Shown here: piece after piece, positions 1 to 8,617 of the stretch
Position numbering within the stretch: the stretch's first letter is position 1
Layout: each line of letters begins with the position of its first letter
NCBI RefSeq assembly: GCF_018006725.1
Contig: NZ_JAGMXV010000028.1
Coordinates: forward strand, 1-32,827
Length of the DNA stretch: 32,827 nucleotides
Direction: 5' to 3'
Source: Rhizorhabdus sp.
GTDB taxonomy: Bacteria; Pseudomonadota; Alphaproteobacteria; Sphingomonadales; Sphingomonadaceae
Notes under the pieces: model-generated
Seen by the model: the letters and a program-made list of their open reading frames with translations, nothing else
Told to the model about the DNA's origin: nothing
The model's database searches: none
Translations under genes and position numbers: made by a program

Positions 1-1021
<1,021 letters not shown>

Positions 1022-1059
1022 CTACGCAGCGGCGGGGGCGAAGGAAAACGGGAAAGTCT

Positions 1060-1072
1060 GATCAGAGTGATC
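1060..1072. promoter_or_regulatory. Palindrome upstream of katG, possible operator
   Basis: The sequence reads GATCA-GAG-TGATC, a perfect 5-bp dyad with a 3-base spacer, centred about 80 bases before the katG start. The 146-base space between katG and the cytochrome gene is where a katG promoter would lie. It does not match the classical OxyR spacing (ATAG-N7-CTAT repeats). Its role as a regulator site is a guess from position and symmetry. Confidence 0.25.
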
Positions 1073-1133
1073 GGAGCTTTGACTTACTCCGGCGACGTTT
1101 GTCCTGTTCGTTTCTGGCAGGTGACGGGTCGTT

Positions 1134-1493
1134 TCAGTCGCGGCGTGAGCGAACGGACGCCAGCCGTTCGAGATAAGCGATGAAGTCGGCGATGTCGGCG
1201 GCTTCCCACGGATCGGACGGCATGTCGGGGTGCCCGGCGACGATCCCCTCGGCCAGCGCTTCGTCGAGGCTTTCGACCGGATAACGGCGGCCGAGCGTGC
1301 GGAAGGCCGGTGCCGCGCGCAATGGGCTGCGGCCGCGCGGCTCGACGGCGTGGCAGGCACCACAGCGCGCGACGGCGAGATCATGGCCGCGATCGGGGTC
1401 GCCCCCACCATCGCTTGCGAAAGCGTTCGCCGTTGCGAGCGACAGCAGCGCCCAAGCCACTGCCACCGATAATATCCGCTTCGATCCGGCCAT
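1134..1493 (-). CDS. Small periplasmic c-type cytochrome (class I)
   Basis: This 119-residue protein carries one haem-attachment motif, CGACH, at residues 44-48, and a likely distal ligand Met91 in the segment GHPDMPS. Residues 1-27 form a signal peptide (Lys5-Arg6, hydrophobic core, cleavage near AFA-S), so the haem would be attached in the periplasm. Class I monohaem cytochromes shuttle electrons between membrane complexes or to periplasmic enzymes; the partner cannot be read from sequence. The ATG at 1493 is preferred because GGGGGA lies just upstream; an in-frame GTG at 1508 would add five residues. The gene lies directly upstream of katG on the same strand, with a 146-base gap, and is divergent from a TetR-family regulator. 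A role as electron donor near a periplasmic peroxidase is possible but unproven. Confidence 0.88.
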   Translation of the reverse strand: MAGSKRILSVAVAWALLSLATANAFASDGGGDPDRGHDLAVARCGACHAVEPRGRSPLRAAPAFRTLGRRYPVESLDEALAEGIVAGHPDMPSDPWEAADIADFIAYLERLASVRSRRD

Positions 1494-1601
1494 CTCATTC
1501 CCCCGCACCTGCCCCGCTGCTCGCAGATCGCATCCGGTGCGACCATCGGGAAGACTACGGAGGTGTCCGCAGGCCTTCCTGCAGCGCCATGGCCGCTTGC
1601 C

Positions 1602-1615
1602 GTAGCGTCTGCTAC
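1602..1615. promoter_or_regulatory. Inverted repeat in the cytochrome/tetR divergent region
   Basis: GTAGC-GTCT-GCTAC is a perfect 5-bp dyad that ends 28 bases before the TetR-family start codon, in the 149-base region shared with the cytochrome gene. TetR proteins bind such dyads and often regulate themselves and a divergent neighbour. Candidate operator only. Confidence 0.3.
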
Positions 1616-1623
1616 ACCGGTCC

Positions 1624-1641
1624 GCGAATCGGGGGATTCGC
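1624..1641 (+). promoter_or_regulatory. Perfect palindrome enclosing the ribosome site of the TetR gene
   Basis: GCGAATC and GATTCGC form a perfect 7-bp inverted repeat around GGGG, and the start codon follows one base later. The purine-rich ribosome site (GGGGGA) lies in the loop and the first base-paired positions. It could be the operator for autoregulation by the TetR-family protein, or an RNA hairpin that limits translation. The symmetry is seen directly; the function is inferred. Confidence 0.42.
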
Positions 1642-1642
1642 C

Positions 1643-2197
1643 ATGACCACTATCGAAGCGCGCGCCGCCAAGCGCGAGCGGCTGACCGAATCGCTCGCCG
1701 ACATCGTTCTGTCGGACGGGCTCGACGCGCTCGCGCTGCGGCCGGCAGCAGCGCAACTCGGCACCAGCGACCGGATGCTGCTCTATTATTTCGGGACCAA
1801 GGCTGCGCTGATGCGCGATGTGCTCGCCTGCGTATCGCGGCGCTTCGCCGACTGGCTGTCGGAGAAGACGAGGGGCGTCCGCATCCCGCCACACCAGATG
1901 ATCGGCCACACCGTCTCACTGATGGCTGCAGAGGATGCGCGGCCCTATGTCGGTCTGTGGTTCGAGATCGCGGCACGCGCCGCGCGCGGCGAGACGCTCT
2001 ATGCGGGGGCGGCCGAGGAGATCGCCGAAAGCTGGACCGACTGGATCGTCCGCAGCGTCCATTTCCCGGCCGGGGTCGCCTCGCGCAACGCTGCCGCGAT
2101 GATGCTCGCAATCGTCAACGGCATTGCGCTGCTCGATTCGACCGCGCCCGCCGTAGCGCTCGCTGCCCGGTCTAGAGTGCAGACCGCAGCAGCGTGA
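1643..2197 (+). CDS. TetR-family transcriptional regulator
   Basis: The protein has 184 residues, the normal size for TetR regulators. Residues about 10-58 give the helix-turn-helix domain: a helix ending in LADIVLSDGLDALAL, then the recognition region AAQLGTSDRMLLYYFGTKAALM, whose YYFGTK is the usual hallmark (family form: YYHFxxK). The C-terminal half is helical and would hold the ligand pocket and dimer face; no ligand can be predicted. The start at 1643 is chosen because the domain begins there and GGGGGA precedes it; the frame is open further upstream without family similarity. It is divergent from the cytochrome c gene, the commonest arrangement for a local regulator, and its 3' end overlaps the convergent rsmD by 26 bases. 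Targets are unknown; the two dyads upstream make autoregulation likely. Confidence 0.87.
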   Translation: MTTIEARAAKRERLTESLADIVLSDGLDALALRPAAAQLGTSDRMLLYYFGTKAALMRDVLACVSRRFADWLSEKTRGVRIPPHQMIGHTVSLMAAEDARPYVGLWFEIAARAARGETLYAGAAEEIAESWTDWIVRSVHFPAGVASRNAAAMMLAIVNGIALLDSTAPAVALAARSRVQTAAA

Positions 2198-2693
2198 TTC
2201 GTGCCTTGCCGTGGACGCGGTCGGCCTCGACGGTGAAACCGGCGGGTGCCACCGCCTCGTCCCGCCCGGTCTCGACGCTGGCCCAGCCGCCCGGCGCGAA
2301 GCCGACCTTCGGCAACACCTTGTTCGCGAGGCCCGTTCCATAAGGCGGGTCCATCAGGACGAGGTCATAGGCGCCGCCCGCGAAGCTTTCCGCCGCGATC
2401 GGCCGGATATCGGCCTCGGCGCCCAGCGCTGCCACGTTGCGGCGAAGCGCCTCGATCGCCGCCCGGTCGCGCTCGACGAAGGTGCAATGCGCCGCCCCTC
2501 GCGACAGGGCTTCGAGCCCCAAAGCGCCGGTACCCGCGCAGATGTCGGCGACCTTCAGGCCTTCAAGCGTCCCCAACCGGCTGACCAGCATCGAGAAGAG
2601 CGCCTCGCGTGCGCGGTCCGACGTGGGACGCGTCGCGTCACCCACAGGGGCTACGAGCACGCGACCACGCCAGCGCCCGGCGATTATCCGCAT
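2172..2693 (-). CDS. rsmD: 16S rRNA (guanine-966 N2) methyltransferase RsmD
   Basis: This 173-residue protein matches the small RsmD family. It begins with the typical MRIIAGRWRGR, has the S-adenosylmethionine-binding loop VADICAGTGALGLEALSRG at residues 48-66, an acidic cofactor contact (FVERD, 72-76), and the catalytic motif DPPY at 115-118. The enzyme methylates G966 of 16S rRNA during assembly of the small subunit in the cytoplasm. The start is taken at 2693 because the family N-terminus begins there; longer in-frame starts would run into the upstream gene. It lies 10 bases behind the pseudouridine synthase gene on the same strand, so the two are probably co-transcribed as an rRNA-modification pair. 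Its last 26 bases overlap the convergent TetR gene. Confidence 0.95.
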   Translation of the reverse strand: MRIIAGRWRGRVLVAPVGDATRPTSDRAREALFSMLVSRLGTLEGLKVADICAGTGALGLEALSRGAAHCTFVERDRAAIEALRRNVAALGAEADIRPIAAESFAGGAYDLVLMDPPYGTGLANKVLPKVGFAPGGWASVETGRDEAVAPAGFTVEADRVHGKARITLLRSAL

Positions 2694-2703
2694 GCCGCCT
2701 CCG

Positions 2704-3588
2704 TCACGCGTCCTCGCCGGGCTTCGACGATTTGGCGGGCTTGAGCGTCCGGCGGAAGGCGACCAGCTGGTGCTGGGCGATCTCGCCCACTTCGCCCGGC
2801 TGGAGATCGCCGAGCTCGAACGCGCCATAAGCGACGCGGATCAGCCGCGAGACTTCGAGACCCAGATATTCGAGGACGCGGCGAACCTCTCGATTCTTGC
2901 CCTCGCGCAGCTTCATCTCGATCCAGACATTGGCGCCGGTGCGCCGCTCGATATTGGCGTCGATCGAGCCATAACGCACGCCCTCGATCTCCACGCCCTC
3001 GCTCAGCGATTCGAGCTGGTCCTGCGTCACCTTGCCGAAGGCGCGCGCGCGATAGATGCGCTCGACACCGGTCGAGGGCAGTTCCAGCTGGCGCTTGAAT
3101 TCGCCATCGGTCGTCAGGAGCAGCAGGCCTTCGGTGTTCATGTCGAGCCGACCGACCGGCATCACGCGCGGCAGCCCCTCGGGCAGCTTGTCGTAGATGG
3201 TCGGCCGCCCTTTGGGGTCGCGCTCGGTCGTCAGCAGTCCGCGCGGCTTATAATAGAGGAACAGCTGGGTGTAGGCGGGCGGCGCCACCGGCTTTCCGTC
3301 CACCGTCACGCCCTTCAGCGACTGGAGCAACGTGGCCGGGGTGTCGATCGCAGTGCCGTCGATCGCAACGCGGCCATCGGCGATCATCCGCTCTATCTCG
3401 CGGCGCGAGGCGATGCCGGCGCGGGCAAGCAGCTTGGCGATGCGCTGCGGCTCACGGCCGGGCGCCGCCCCCGCGCGGGCGGGATGCGGATTGGCGGATG
3501 TCGCGGGCGCGGCGGTGCGGGCCTGGCGGCGCCCGCGACGCGGTGCGGGAAGGGGCTTGCCCGGCGTGGTTCTGGAAGGGGGACGCAT
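2704..3588 (-). CDS. rluB: 23S rRNA pseudouridine synthase, RsuA/RluB type
   Basis: This 294-residue enzyme converts uridine to pseudouridine in 23S rRNA. Residues 1-46 are a basic, Pro/Ala/Arg-rich tail. Residues 48-95 form an S4 RNA-binding domain (RIAKLLARAGIASRREIERM). The catalytic domain follows, with GRLDMNTEGLLLLTTDG and the catalytic aspartate at position 149. The region REGKNREVRRVLEYLGLEVSRLIRV is typical of the RsuA/RluB/RluE/RluF branch. RluB (U2605 in E. coli numbering) is the best guess within that branch, since an N-terminal S4 domain with a basic extension fits it, but RluE/F cannot be fully excluded. It is followed 10 bases later by rsmD. Confidence 0.93.
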   Translation of the reverse strand: MRPPSRTTPGKPLPAPRRGRRQARTAAPATSANPHPARAGAAPGREPQRIAKLLARAGIASRREIERMIADGRVAIDGTAIDTPATLLQSLKGVTVDGKPVAPPAYTQLFLYYKPRGLLTTERDPKGRPTIYDKLPEGLPRVMPVGRLDMNTEGLLLLTTDGEFKRQLELPSTGVERIYRARAFGKVTQDQLESLSEGVEIEGVRYGSIDANIERRTGANVWIEMKLREGKNREVRRVLEYLGLEVSRLIRVAYGAFELGDLQPGEVGEIAQHQLVAFRRTLKPAKSSKPGEDA

Positions 3589-3654
3589 GGCTGCGGCTTA
3601 GCGCCCCCGAGCCGATCCTGCCAGTTTTAGCTGCGTGACCGGCCTGGCCCGGCG

Positions 3655-4680
3655 TCATTCCTCCAGAAAGCGGCTCTCGATGCACCCCAGCCAGCCGAGA
3701 CCGCGATAGGTTTCATAGCCGGGGGTCAGCGCGAAGGCGACGAGCTTGCCGTCGCGCTGATAATAGCCGCTGTCCTTGCGGCCGGTGTCGAGCGGATAGA
3801 GTTCGGAGCAGAGCCCCTGCCCGTCCGACGAGGCGATCACCCTGTGGCTGGCGTCGAGCAGCATCAGCCGTGAGGTCGCGCGTTCCGCAGGGGACAGGCC
3901 GATGCCGTCGAGCACGCCCTGCGCCTGGGGCGCCCAGTCGAAGAAAATGCCCAGCGCCCCCATGGCGGTGCCGCGGGTCGTACCGCCCGCGCGCACGGCG
4001 GTCGAATAGGTGGCGACCTGCGCATTGCCGAGCGTGGCATTGGCCGCGATATCGCAGACACGGAACTCCTCGCCGCTCTGCGTGGCCATGGCTTCGCGGA
4101 ACCAGCGTTCGCCAGACACGTCGAGGCCGAGCGCGTGGGGGTAGCGGTCGGGGCGCCCAGTTGCGACGATGCGCCCGGTGGCGTCGGCGACCCACAGGTC
4201 GAGATAGACGGTGTAGGAGCGCAGGATGGTGGCGAGACGATCGGTCGCATGGGCGACGCTCGCCGAGGTAGGACGCTCGAGCACCTCGATCACCGAACTG
4301 TCGGTCGCCCACCAGCGCACGTCGCAGGACCGCTCGTAGAGATTGCGATCGACGATCTCGACCGCCGAGCGGGCAAGATCGGTGTAGCGCGTGCCCTTGA
4401 AGTCGACGAGCATCTTGCTGCCCACCGTCCGCAGCGAGGCGATGTTCGACGCGATCGCGGAGCGTAGCTCACCACCGATTGCCGAGATCGAGCTTGCGAC
4501 CGTGCCCAGTTCCTGCGCGACGACCGAGAAGGCGCGGCCCGCATCGCCGGCGCGCGCCGCTTCCAGCCGCGCGTTGATCGCCAGCATACCCGTCTGTTTC
4601 ATCACCTGGTCGATCCGGTCGACCTTCTCCTCGGTGATGCGCGAGACCTCATAGGCCAGGCGCAAGATGTCGTCCTGCAT
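3655..4680 (-). CDS. Soluble chemoreceptor-like protein with C-terminal double-Cache sensor
   Basis: This 341-residue protein has an unusual domain order. Residues about 22-70 match the hairpin tip of methyl-accepting chemotaxis proteins, the part that docks CheA and CheW: QTGMLAINARLEAARAGDAG followed by RAFSVVAQELGTVA (usual form LLALNAAIEAARAGExGRGFAVVAxEVRxLA). The long methylation helices are absent. A linker contains RNLYERSCDVRWWATD (113-127). Residues about 150-335 look like a two-lobed Cache sensor: DLWVADATGRIVATGRPDRY with SGERWFREAM in the first lobe, RLMLLDASHRVIASSDGQG in the second. There is no transmembrane helix or signal peptide, so the whole protein should be cytoplasmic. 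In classical receptors the Cache domain is periplasmic and precedes the signalling domain. The ligand is unknown. GAGGGG precedes the start at 4680. Divergent from pgi. Confidence 0.82.
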   Translation of the reverse strand: MQDDILRLAYEVSRITEEKVDRIDQVMKQTGMLAINARLEAARAGDAGRAFSVVAQELGTVASSISAIGGELRSAIASNIASLRTVGSKMLVDFKGTRYTDLARSAVEIVDRNLYERSCDVRWWATDSSVIEVLERPTSASVAHATDRLATILRSYTVYLDLWVADATGRIVATGRPDRYPHALGLDVSGERWFREAMATQSGEEFRVCDIAANATLGNAQVATYSTAVRAGGTTRGTAMGALGIFFDWAPQAQGVLDGIGLSPAERATSRLMLLDASHRVIASSDGQGLCSELYPLDTGRKDSGYYQRDGKLVAFALTPGYETYRGLGWLGCIESRFLEE

Positions 4681-4802
4681 GTCCGGTCACCCCTCGTCGT
4701 TCCCGGTTGGCGGCATGGCGGCGGGATGCGGGTGGCAATCCCGGGCCGTTTCAGCGAAAAGGCTGGGTGAAAATGGTGAACAATTGGTAACGCCCTTGTA
4801 GT

Positions 4803-4815
4803 TTTCCTGAGGAAA
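4803..4815. promoter_or_regulatory. Palindrome between the chemoreceptor-like gene and pgi
   Basis: TTTCCT-G-AGGAAA is a perfect 6-bp dyad 35 bases before the pgi start, inside the 170-base divergent region. It could be an operator for either gene. No confident -35/-10 pair was found next to it, so this is a weak call. Confidence 0.25.
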
Positions 4816-4850
4816 GCGTCGGTTGCCGCACCGCAATATGGAGATTCGAG

Positions 4851-6356
4851 ATGACGGATACACGCTCGGCCTGGGCGGAGGTCGCAGCCACGACGGTCCC
4901 GACGCTGGCGGACCTGTTCGTAGCCGAACCTGACCGACTCACCCGGCTGACGGTCGAGGAAGGCGGAATCCTGTTCGACTTCTCCAAGACGCATCTGTCG
5001 AAGGCGCTGGTCGAGCGCTTCGTTGCCCTTTCCGAAGCGAGCGGCCTTGCCGCGAAGCGCGATGCCCTGTTCGCCGGCGAGGCCGTCAACGTCACCGAAG
5101 GTCGCGCCGCCGAGCATAGCGCCGAGCGCGGCCAGGGCGCACCCGAAAGCGTCGCCCGCGCCGCCCAGCTCCACGCCCGGATGCGCGGCATGATCGACGC
5201 GATCGAGGCCGAACTGTTCGGCCCGGTCCGCCACATCCTCCATGTCGGCATCGGCGGTTCGGCGCTGGGCCCCGATCTGCTGATGGATGCGCTCGGCCGC
5301 GACGCCGACCGCTATGACGTGGCGGTGGTGTCCAATGTCGACGGCGCCGCGCTCGACGAGGTGTTCCGCCGCTTCGATCCCCAGGCGACGCTGCTGGTCG
5401 TCGCTTCCAAGACCTTCACCACGACCGAGACGATGCTCAACGCGCGCAGCGTCCTGTCCTGGATGGAGGAGGAGAATGTCGAGGATCCCTATTCGCGCGT
5501 GATCGCGCTCACCGCAGCACCCGACAAGGCGGTCGAATGGGGCGTCGACGAGACCCGCATCCTGCCCTTCTCCGAAAGCGTCGGCGGGCGTTACTCGCTG
5601 TGGTCGTCGATCGGCTTTCCGGCCGCGCTCGGCCTCGGCTGGGATGCCTTCGAAAGGCTGCTCGAAGGCGCCGCCGCCATGGACCGCCATTTCCGCCTCG
5701 CCCCGCCCGAGCGTAACGCACCGCTGCTCGCGGCTTTCGCCGACCAATATTATTCGCTCGTGCGCGGCGCCGAGACGCGCGCCACCTTCGCCTATGACGA
5801 GCGGCTGCGGCTGCTGCCCTCCTATCTCCAGCAGCTGGAGATGGAATCGAACGGCAAGAGCGTGAAGGCCGACGGATCGCCGGTCGACCAGCCCACCGCA
5901 GCGATCACCTGGGGCGGCGTCGGCACCGACGCGCAACATGCGGTGTTCCAGCTGCTGCACCAGGGCACGCGACTCGTCCCTGTCGAATTCGTCGCGGCGA
6001 TCGAGCCCGATCACCCCCTCGACGAGGCGCATCATCGCACGCTTCTGATCAACTGCTTCGCCCAGGGCGCTGCGCTGATGGCCGGGCGCGCCAATGATGC
6101 CGACCCGGCACGCGCCTATCCGGGGGATCGGCCTTCGTCGACGATTCTGCTCGACCGCGTCGACCCCGCGCGTCTCGGCGCGCTTCTAGCCTTCTACGAG
6201 CACAGGACCTTCGCCAACGCCGTGCTGCTCGGCATCAACCCGTTCGACCAGTTCGGCGTCGAGTTGGGCAAGGAGATCGCGAAGTCGATCGAGAGCGAGG
6301 GCACGGCAAATTTCGATCCATCGACCCGCGCCCTGATCGCCCGCGCACTCGGCTGA
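4851..6356 (+). CDS. pgi: Glucose-6-phosphate isomerase
   Basis: This 501-residue enzyme interconverts glucose 6-phosphate and fructose 6-phosphate in the cytoplasm, feeding glycolysis, the Entner-Doudoroff route and sugar-nucleotide synthesis. Visible family features are VNVTEGRAAEHSAERG near residue 83 (the family NxTExRAxxHxAxR segment), the phosphate-binding HVGIGGSALGPDL near 128, SKTFTTTET near 187, the PROSITE-type GGRYSLWSSIG near 247, and the catalytic-histidine region GTDAQHAVFQLLHQGT near 362. The length is a little short of the 549 residues of the E. coli enzyme but normal for alphaproteobacteria. GGAG lies 8 bases before the ATG. The gene stands alone on this strand, with gor starting 114 bases downstream. 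Confidence 0.97.
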   Translation: MTDTRSAWAEVAATTVPTLADLFVAEPDRLTRLTVEEGGILFDFSKTHLSKALVERFVALSEASGLAAKRDALFAGEAVNVTEGRAAEHSAERGQGAPESVARAAQLHARMRGMIDAIEAELFGPVRHILHVGIGGSALGPDLLMDALGRDADRYDVAVVSNVDGAALDEVFRRFDPQATLLVVASKTFTTTETMLNARSVLSWMEEENVEDPYSRVIALTAAPDKAVEWGVDETRILPFSESVGGRYSLWSSIGFPAALGLGWDAFERLLEGAAAMDRHFRLAPPERNAPLLAAFADQYYSLVRGAETRATFAYDERLRLLPSYLQQLEMESNGKSVKADGSPVDQPTAAITWGGVGTDAQHAVFQLLHQGTRLVPVEFVAAIEPDHPLDEAHHRTLLINCFAQGAALMAGRANDADPARAYPGDRPSSTILLDRVDPARLGALLAFYEHRTFANAVLLGINPFDQFGVELGKEIAKSIESEGTANFDPSTRALIARALG

Positions 6357-6470
6357 CGGTACGCCTCGCTCGGATCAGCCGGTCGATCACTGTCATCAGC
6401 ATGATCGGTTTGCGCGATCGGCCGGCCATCGCCATATCGGCGCCATCTCATTCGAAAGGATCACTGGCCG

Positions 6471-7817
6471 ATGGCCGAGTTCGACTATGACCTGTTCGTG
6501 ATCGGTGCCGGATCCGGCGGAGTGCGGGCGTCGCGCGTCGCGGCGGCGCATGGCGCCCGGGTCGCGGTGGCCGAAGAGCATCGCGTCGGTGGCACCTGCG
6601 TGATCCGTGGCTGCGTGCCCAAGAAGATGCTCGTCTATGGCGCGCATTATGCCGAGGATCTGCACGACGCCGAGCGCTTCGGCTGGGAACTGGGCGAGAC
6701 CCGCTTCGACTGGAAGACGCTGCGCGACAATATCAACGCCGACGTCGACCGGCTCGAGGGGCTTTACGAGAACACGCTCGACAACAACAAGGTCGAACTC
6801 TTCCGCGAGCGGGCAACCGTCAGCGGCCCGAACGAAGTCACGCTGGCGAGCGGCCGCAAGATCAGCGCGAAGATCATCCTGATCGCGACCGGCGCCTGGC
6901 CAGTCGTCCCCGACGTGCCCGGCGCCGAGCATGGCATCACCTCGAACGAGGTGTTCTACATCGACGAACTGCCGAAGCGCGTCGTGATTGCGGGTGCGGG
7001 CTATATCGCCAACGAGTTCGCCGGGATCTTCCATGGGCTCGGCAGCAAGGTGACGGTCGTCAACCGGTCGGACCAGATATTGCGTGGCTATGACGAGCAG
7101 ATCCGCGACCGGCTGCTCCAGATCTCGACCCAGAAGGGCATCGAGTTCGTCTTCAACGCCGCCTTCGAGAAGGTCGAGAAGGCGGAGGACGGGTCGCTCT
7201 GCGTGCATTTCAAGGACCATGAGCGCTGCGATACCGACCTGCTGCTGTTCGCGATCGGTCGCAAGCCGAAGACCGATGGTCTGGGCCTCGAATCGGTCGG
7301 CGTCGAGCTGAACGAGAAGGGCGCGATCGTCGTCGACGAGGATAATCGCTCGACCGTGCCGTCCATCTATGCGGTCGGCGACGTCACCGACCGGGTGCAG
7401 CTGACCCCCGTGGCGATCCGCGAGGGCCAGGCCTTTGCCGACACGCTGTTCGGCGGCAAACCGCACCGCGTCGATTATCAGATGATCCCCAACGCGGTGT
7501 TCAGTAGCCCGCCCATGGCCGGCGTCGGCCTGACCGAGCGGCAGGCGCGCGAGCAGCATGGCACGGCGAAGATCTTCACCTCGGACTTCCGCCCGATGCG
7601 CAACGTACTCGCCGGTCGCAACGAGCGGTCGCTGTACAAGCTGGTCGTGCATCCGGAGACCGACGTGGTGCTGGGCGTCCACATGATAAGCCCCGATGCG
7701 CCCGAAATCCTGCAGGCGGCGGCAATCGCCGTGCGCGCGGGCCTGACCAAGGCGCAGTTCGACCAGACCGTCGCACTGCACCCATCTATGGCCGAAGAAC
7801 TCGTCCTGATGAAGTGA
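6471..7817 (+). CDS. gor: Glutathione-disulfide reductase
   Basis: This 448-residue flavoenzyme uses NADPH to reduce glutathione disulfide to glutathione in the cytoplasm. Residues 7-20 form the FAD-binding Rossmann loop (DLFVIGAGSGGVRA). The redox-active disulfide is GGTCVIRGCVPKK, Cys43 and Cys48. The second nucleotide fold, AGAGYIANEFAGIFHGLGS near 170, is followed by NRSDQILRGYDE, whose basic residues suit NADPH. The FAD motif IYAVGDVTDRVQLTPVA lies near 300. The C-terminal HPSMAEE places the catalytic pair His437-Glu442. The pattern is that of glutathione reductase rather than dihydrolipoamide or mercuric reductase, notably YIANEFAGIF and RGYDE. AAAGGA precedes the ATG. A hairpin between its stop and the convergent hisF probably ends transcription. 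Confidence 0.95.
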   Translation: MAEFDYDLFVIGAGSGGVRASRVAAAHGARVAVAEEHRVGGTCVIRGCVPKKMLVYGAHYAEDLHDAERFGWELGETRFDWKTLRDNINADVDRLEGLYENTLDNNKVELFRERATVSGPNEVTLASGRKISAKIILIATGAWPVVPDVPGAEHGITSNEVFYIDELPKRVVIAGAGYIANEFAGIFHGLGSKVTVVNRSDQILRGYDEQIRDRLLQISTQKGIEFVFNAAFEKVEKAEDGSLCVHFKDHERCDTDLLLFAIGRKPKTDGLGLESVGVELNEKGAIVVDEDNRSTVPSIYAVGDVTDRVQLTPVAIREGQAFADTLFGGKPHRVDYQMIPNAVFSSPPMAGVGLTERQAREQHGTAKIFTSDFRPMRNVLAGRNERSLYKLVVHPETDVVLGVHMISPDAPEILQAAAIAVRAGLTKAQFDQTVALHPSMAEELVLMK

Positions 7818-7822
7818 ACCGC

Positions 7823-7844
7823 GCGGCCGGTTTCGACCGGCCGC
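7823..7844. terminator. Hairpin with UUCG loop between convergent gor and hisF
   Basis: GCGGCCGGT and ACCGGCCGC form a perfect 9-bp stem closed by TTCG, in the 38-base gap between the ends of gor and hisF. On the plus strand the loop reads UUCG, a very stable tetraloop. There is no T-tract on either side, so it is not a textbook intrinsic terminator; it may still stop or protect both transcripts. Confidence 0.5.
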
Positions 7845-7855
7845 CGCGTCGCGCC

Positions 7856-8617
7856 TCAGGCGCGGACGGGAAGCCCCGCCGCGCGCAGGGCGGCATGCGC
7901 CTCGGCGACGCTGTGCTGGCCGAAGTGGAAGATCGAGGCAGCGAGCACCGCGCTGGCGCCGCCCTTTGTGACGCCTTCCACCAGATGGTCGAGATTGCCG
8001 ACGCCGCCGCTCGCGATCACCGGCACCGGCACCGCATCGGCAATCGCGCGGGTCAGTGCCAGGTCATAGCCGTCGCGGGTGCCGTCACGGTCCATCGACG
8101 TCAGCAATATCTCGCCCGCGCCCAGAGAGGCGAGGCGCTTCGCATGCTCCACCGCGTCGATGCCGGTCGGCTTGCGCCCGCCATGGGTGTAGATTTCCCA
8201 TTTGCCGGGGCCGACGTTGCGCGCGTCGACCGCGCCGACCACGCATTGTGCACCGAAACGCTCGGCCATGTCAGCGCAGAGTTCGGGCCGGGCGACCGCT
8301 GCCGAATTGACCGCGACCTTGTCGGCGCCGGCCAGCAGCAGCGCGCGGGCATCGTCGGCGCTGCGCACGCCGCCGCCGACGGTCAGCGGCATGAAGCAGA
8401 CCGCCGCAGTGCGCGCGACGACGTCGAGGATCGTACCGCGTCCTTCATGGCTGGCGGTGATGTCGAGAAAGCAGAGCTCGTCGGCGCCCGCTGCATCATA
8501 GACGCGCGCCTGTTCGACCGGATCGCCCGCATCGGCGAGGTCCACGAAATTGACGCCCTTCACCACGCGGCCGCCGGCCACGTCGAGGCAGGGAATGACG
8601 CGGACGCGGACGCTCAT
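7856..8617 (-). CDS. hisF: Imidazole glycerol phosphate synthase, cyclase subunit HisF
   Basis: HisF (253 residues) is the (beta/alpha)8 barrel that combines ammonia from HisH with PRFAR to make imidazole glycerol phosphate and AICAR in histidine synthesis. The first catalytic aspartate is Asp12 in [17 protein letters not shown], and the second lies in VVGAVDARN. The phosphate-binding loops [14 protein letters not shown] and [13 protein letters not shown] are clear. The start at 8617 overlaps the hisA stop as ATGA, so translation is probably coupled. It is the last gene of a hisB-hisH-hisA-hisF operon. In many alphaproteobacteria hisE follows hisF; here the convergent gor comes instead. Confidence 0.97.
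   Translation of the reverse strand: MSVRVRVIPCLDVAGGRVVKGVNFVDLADAGDPVEQARVYDAAGADELCFLDITASHEGRGTILDVVARTAAVCFMPLTVGGGVRSADDARALLLAGADKVAVNSAAVARPELCADMAERFGAQCVVGAVDARNVGPGKWEIYTHGGRKPTGIDAVEHAKRLASLGAGEILLTSMDRDGTRDGYDLALTRAIADAVPVPVIASGGVGNLDHLVEGVTKGGASAVLAASIFHFGQHSVAEAHAALRAAGLPVRA

Noticed and set aside
1022-1909. 295-codon minus-strand frame overlapping the cytochrome c and TetR genes
   Set aside because: It overlaps both in other frames and shows no family motif; CGACH and the TetR helix-turn-helix decide the reading.
4602-6035. 477-codon open frame antisense to pgi
   Set aside because: A shadow of pgi with shuffled, Gly/Arg-rich sequence and no ribosome site of note.
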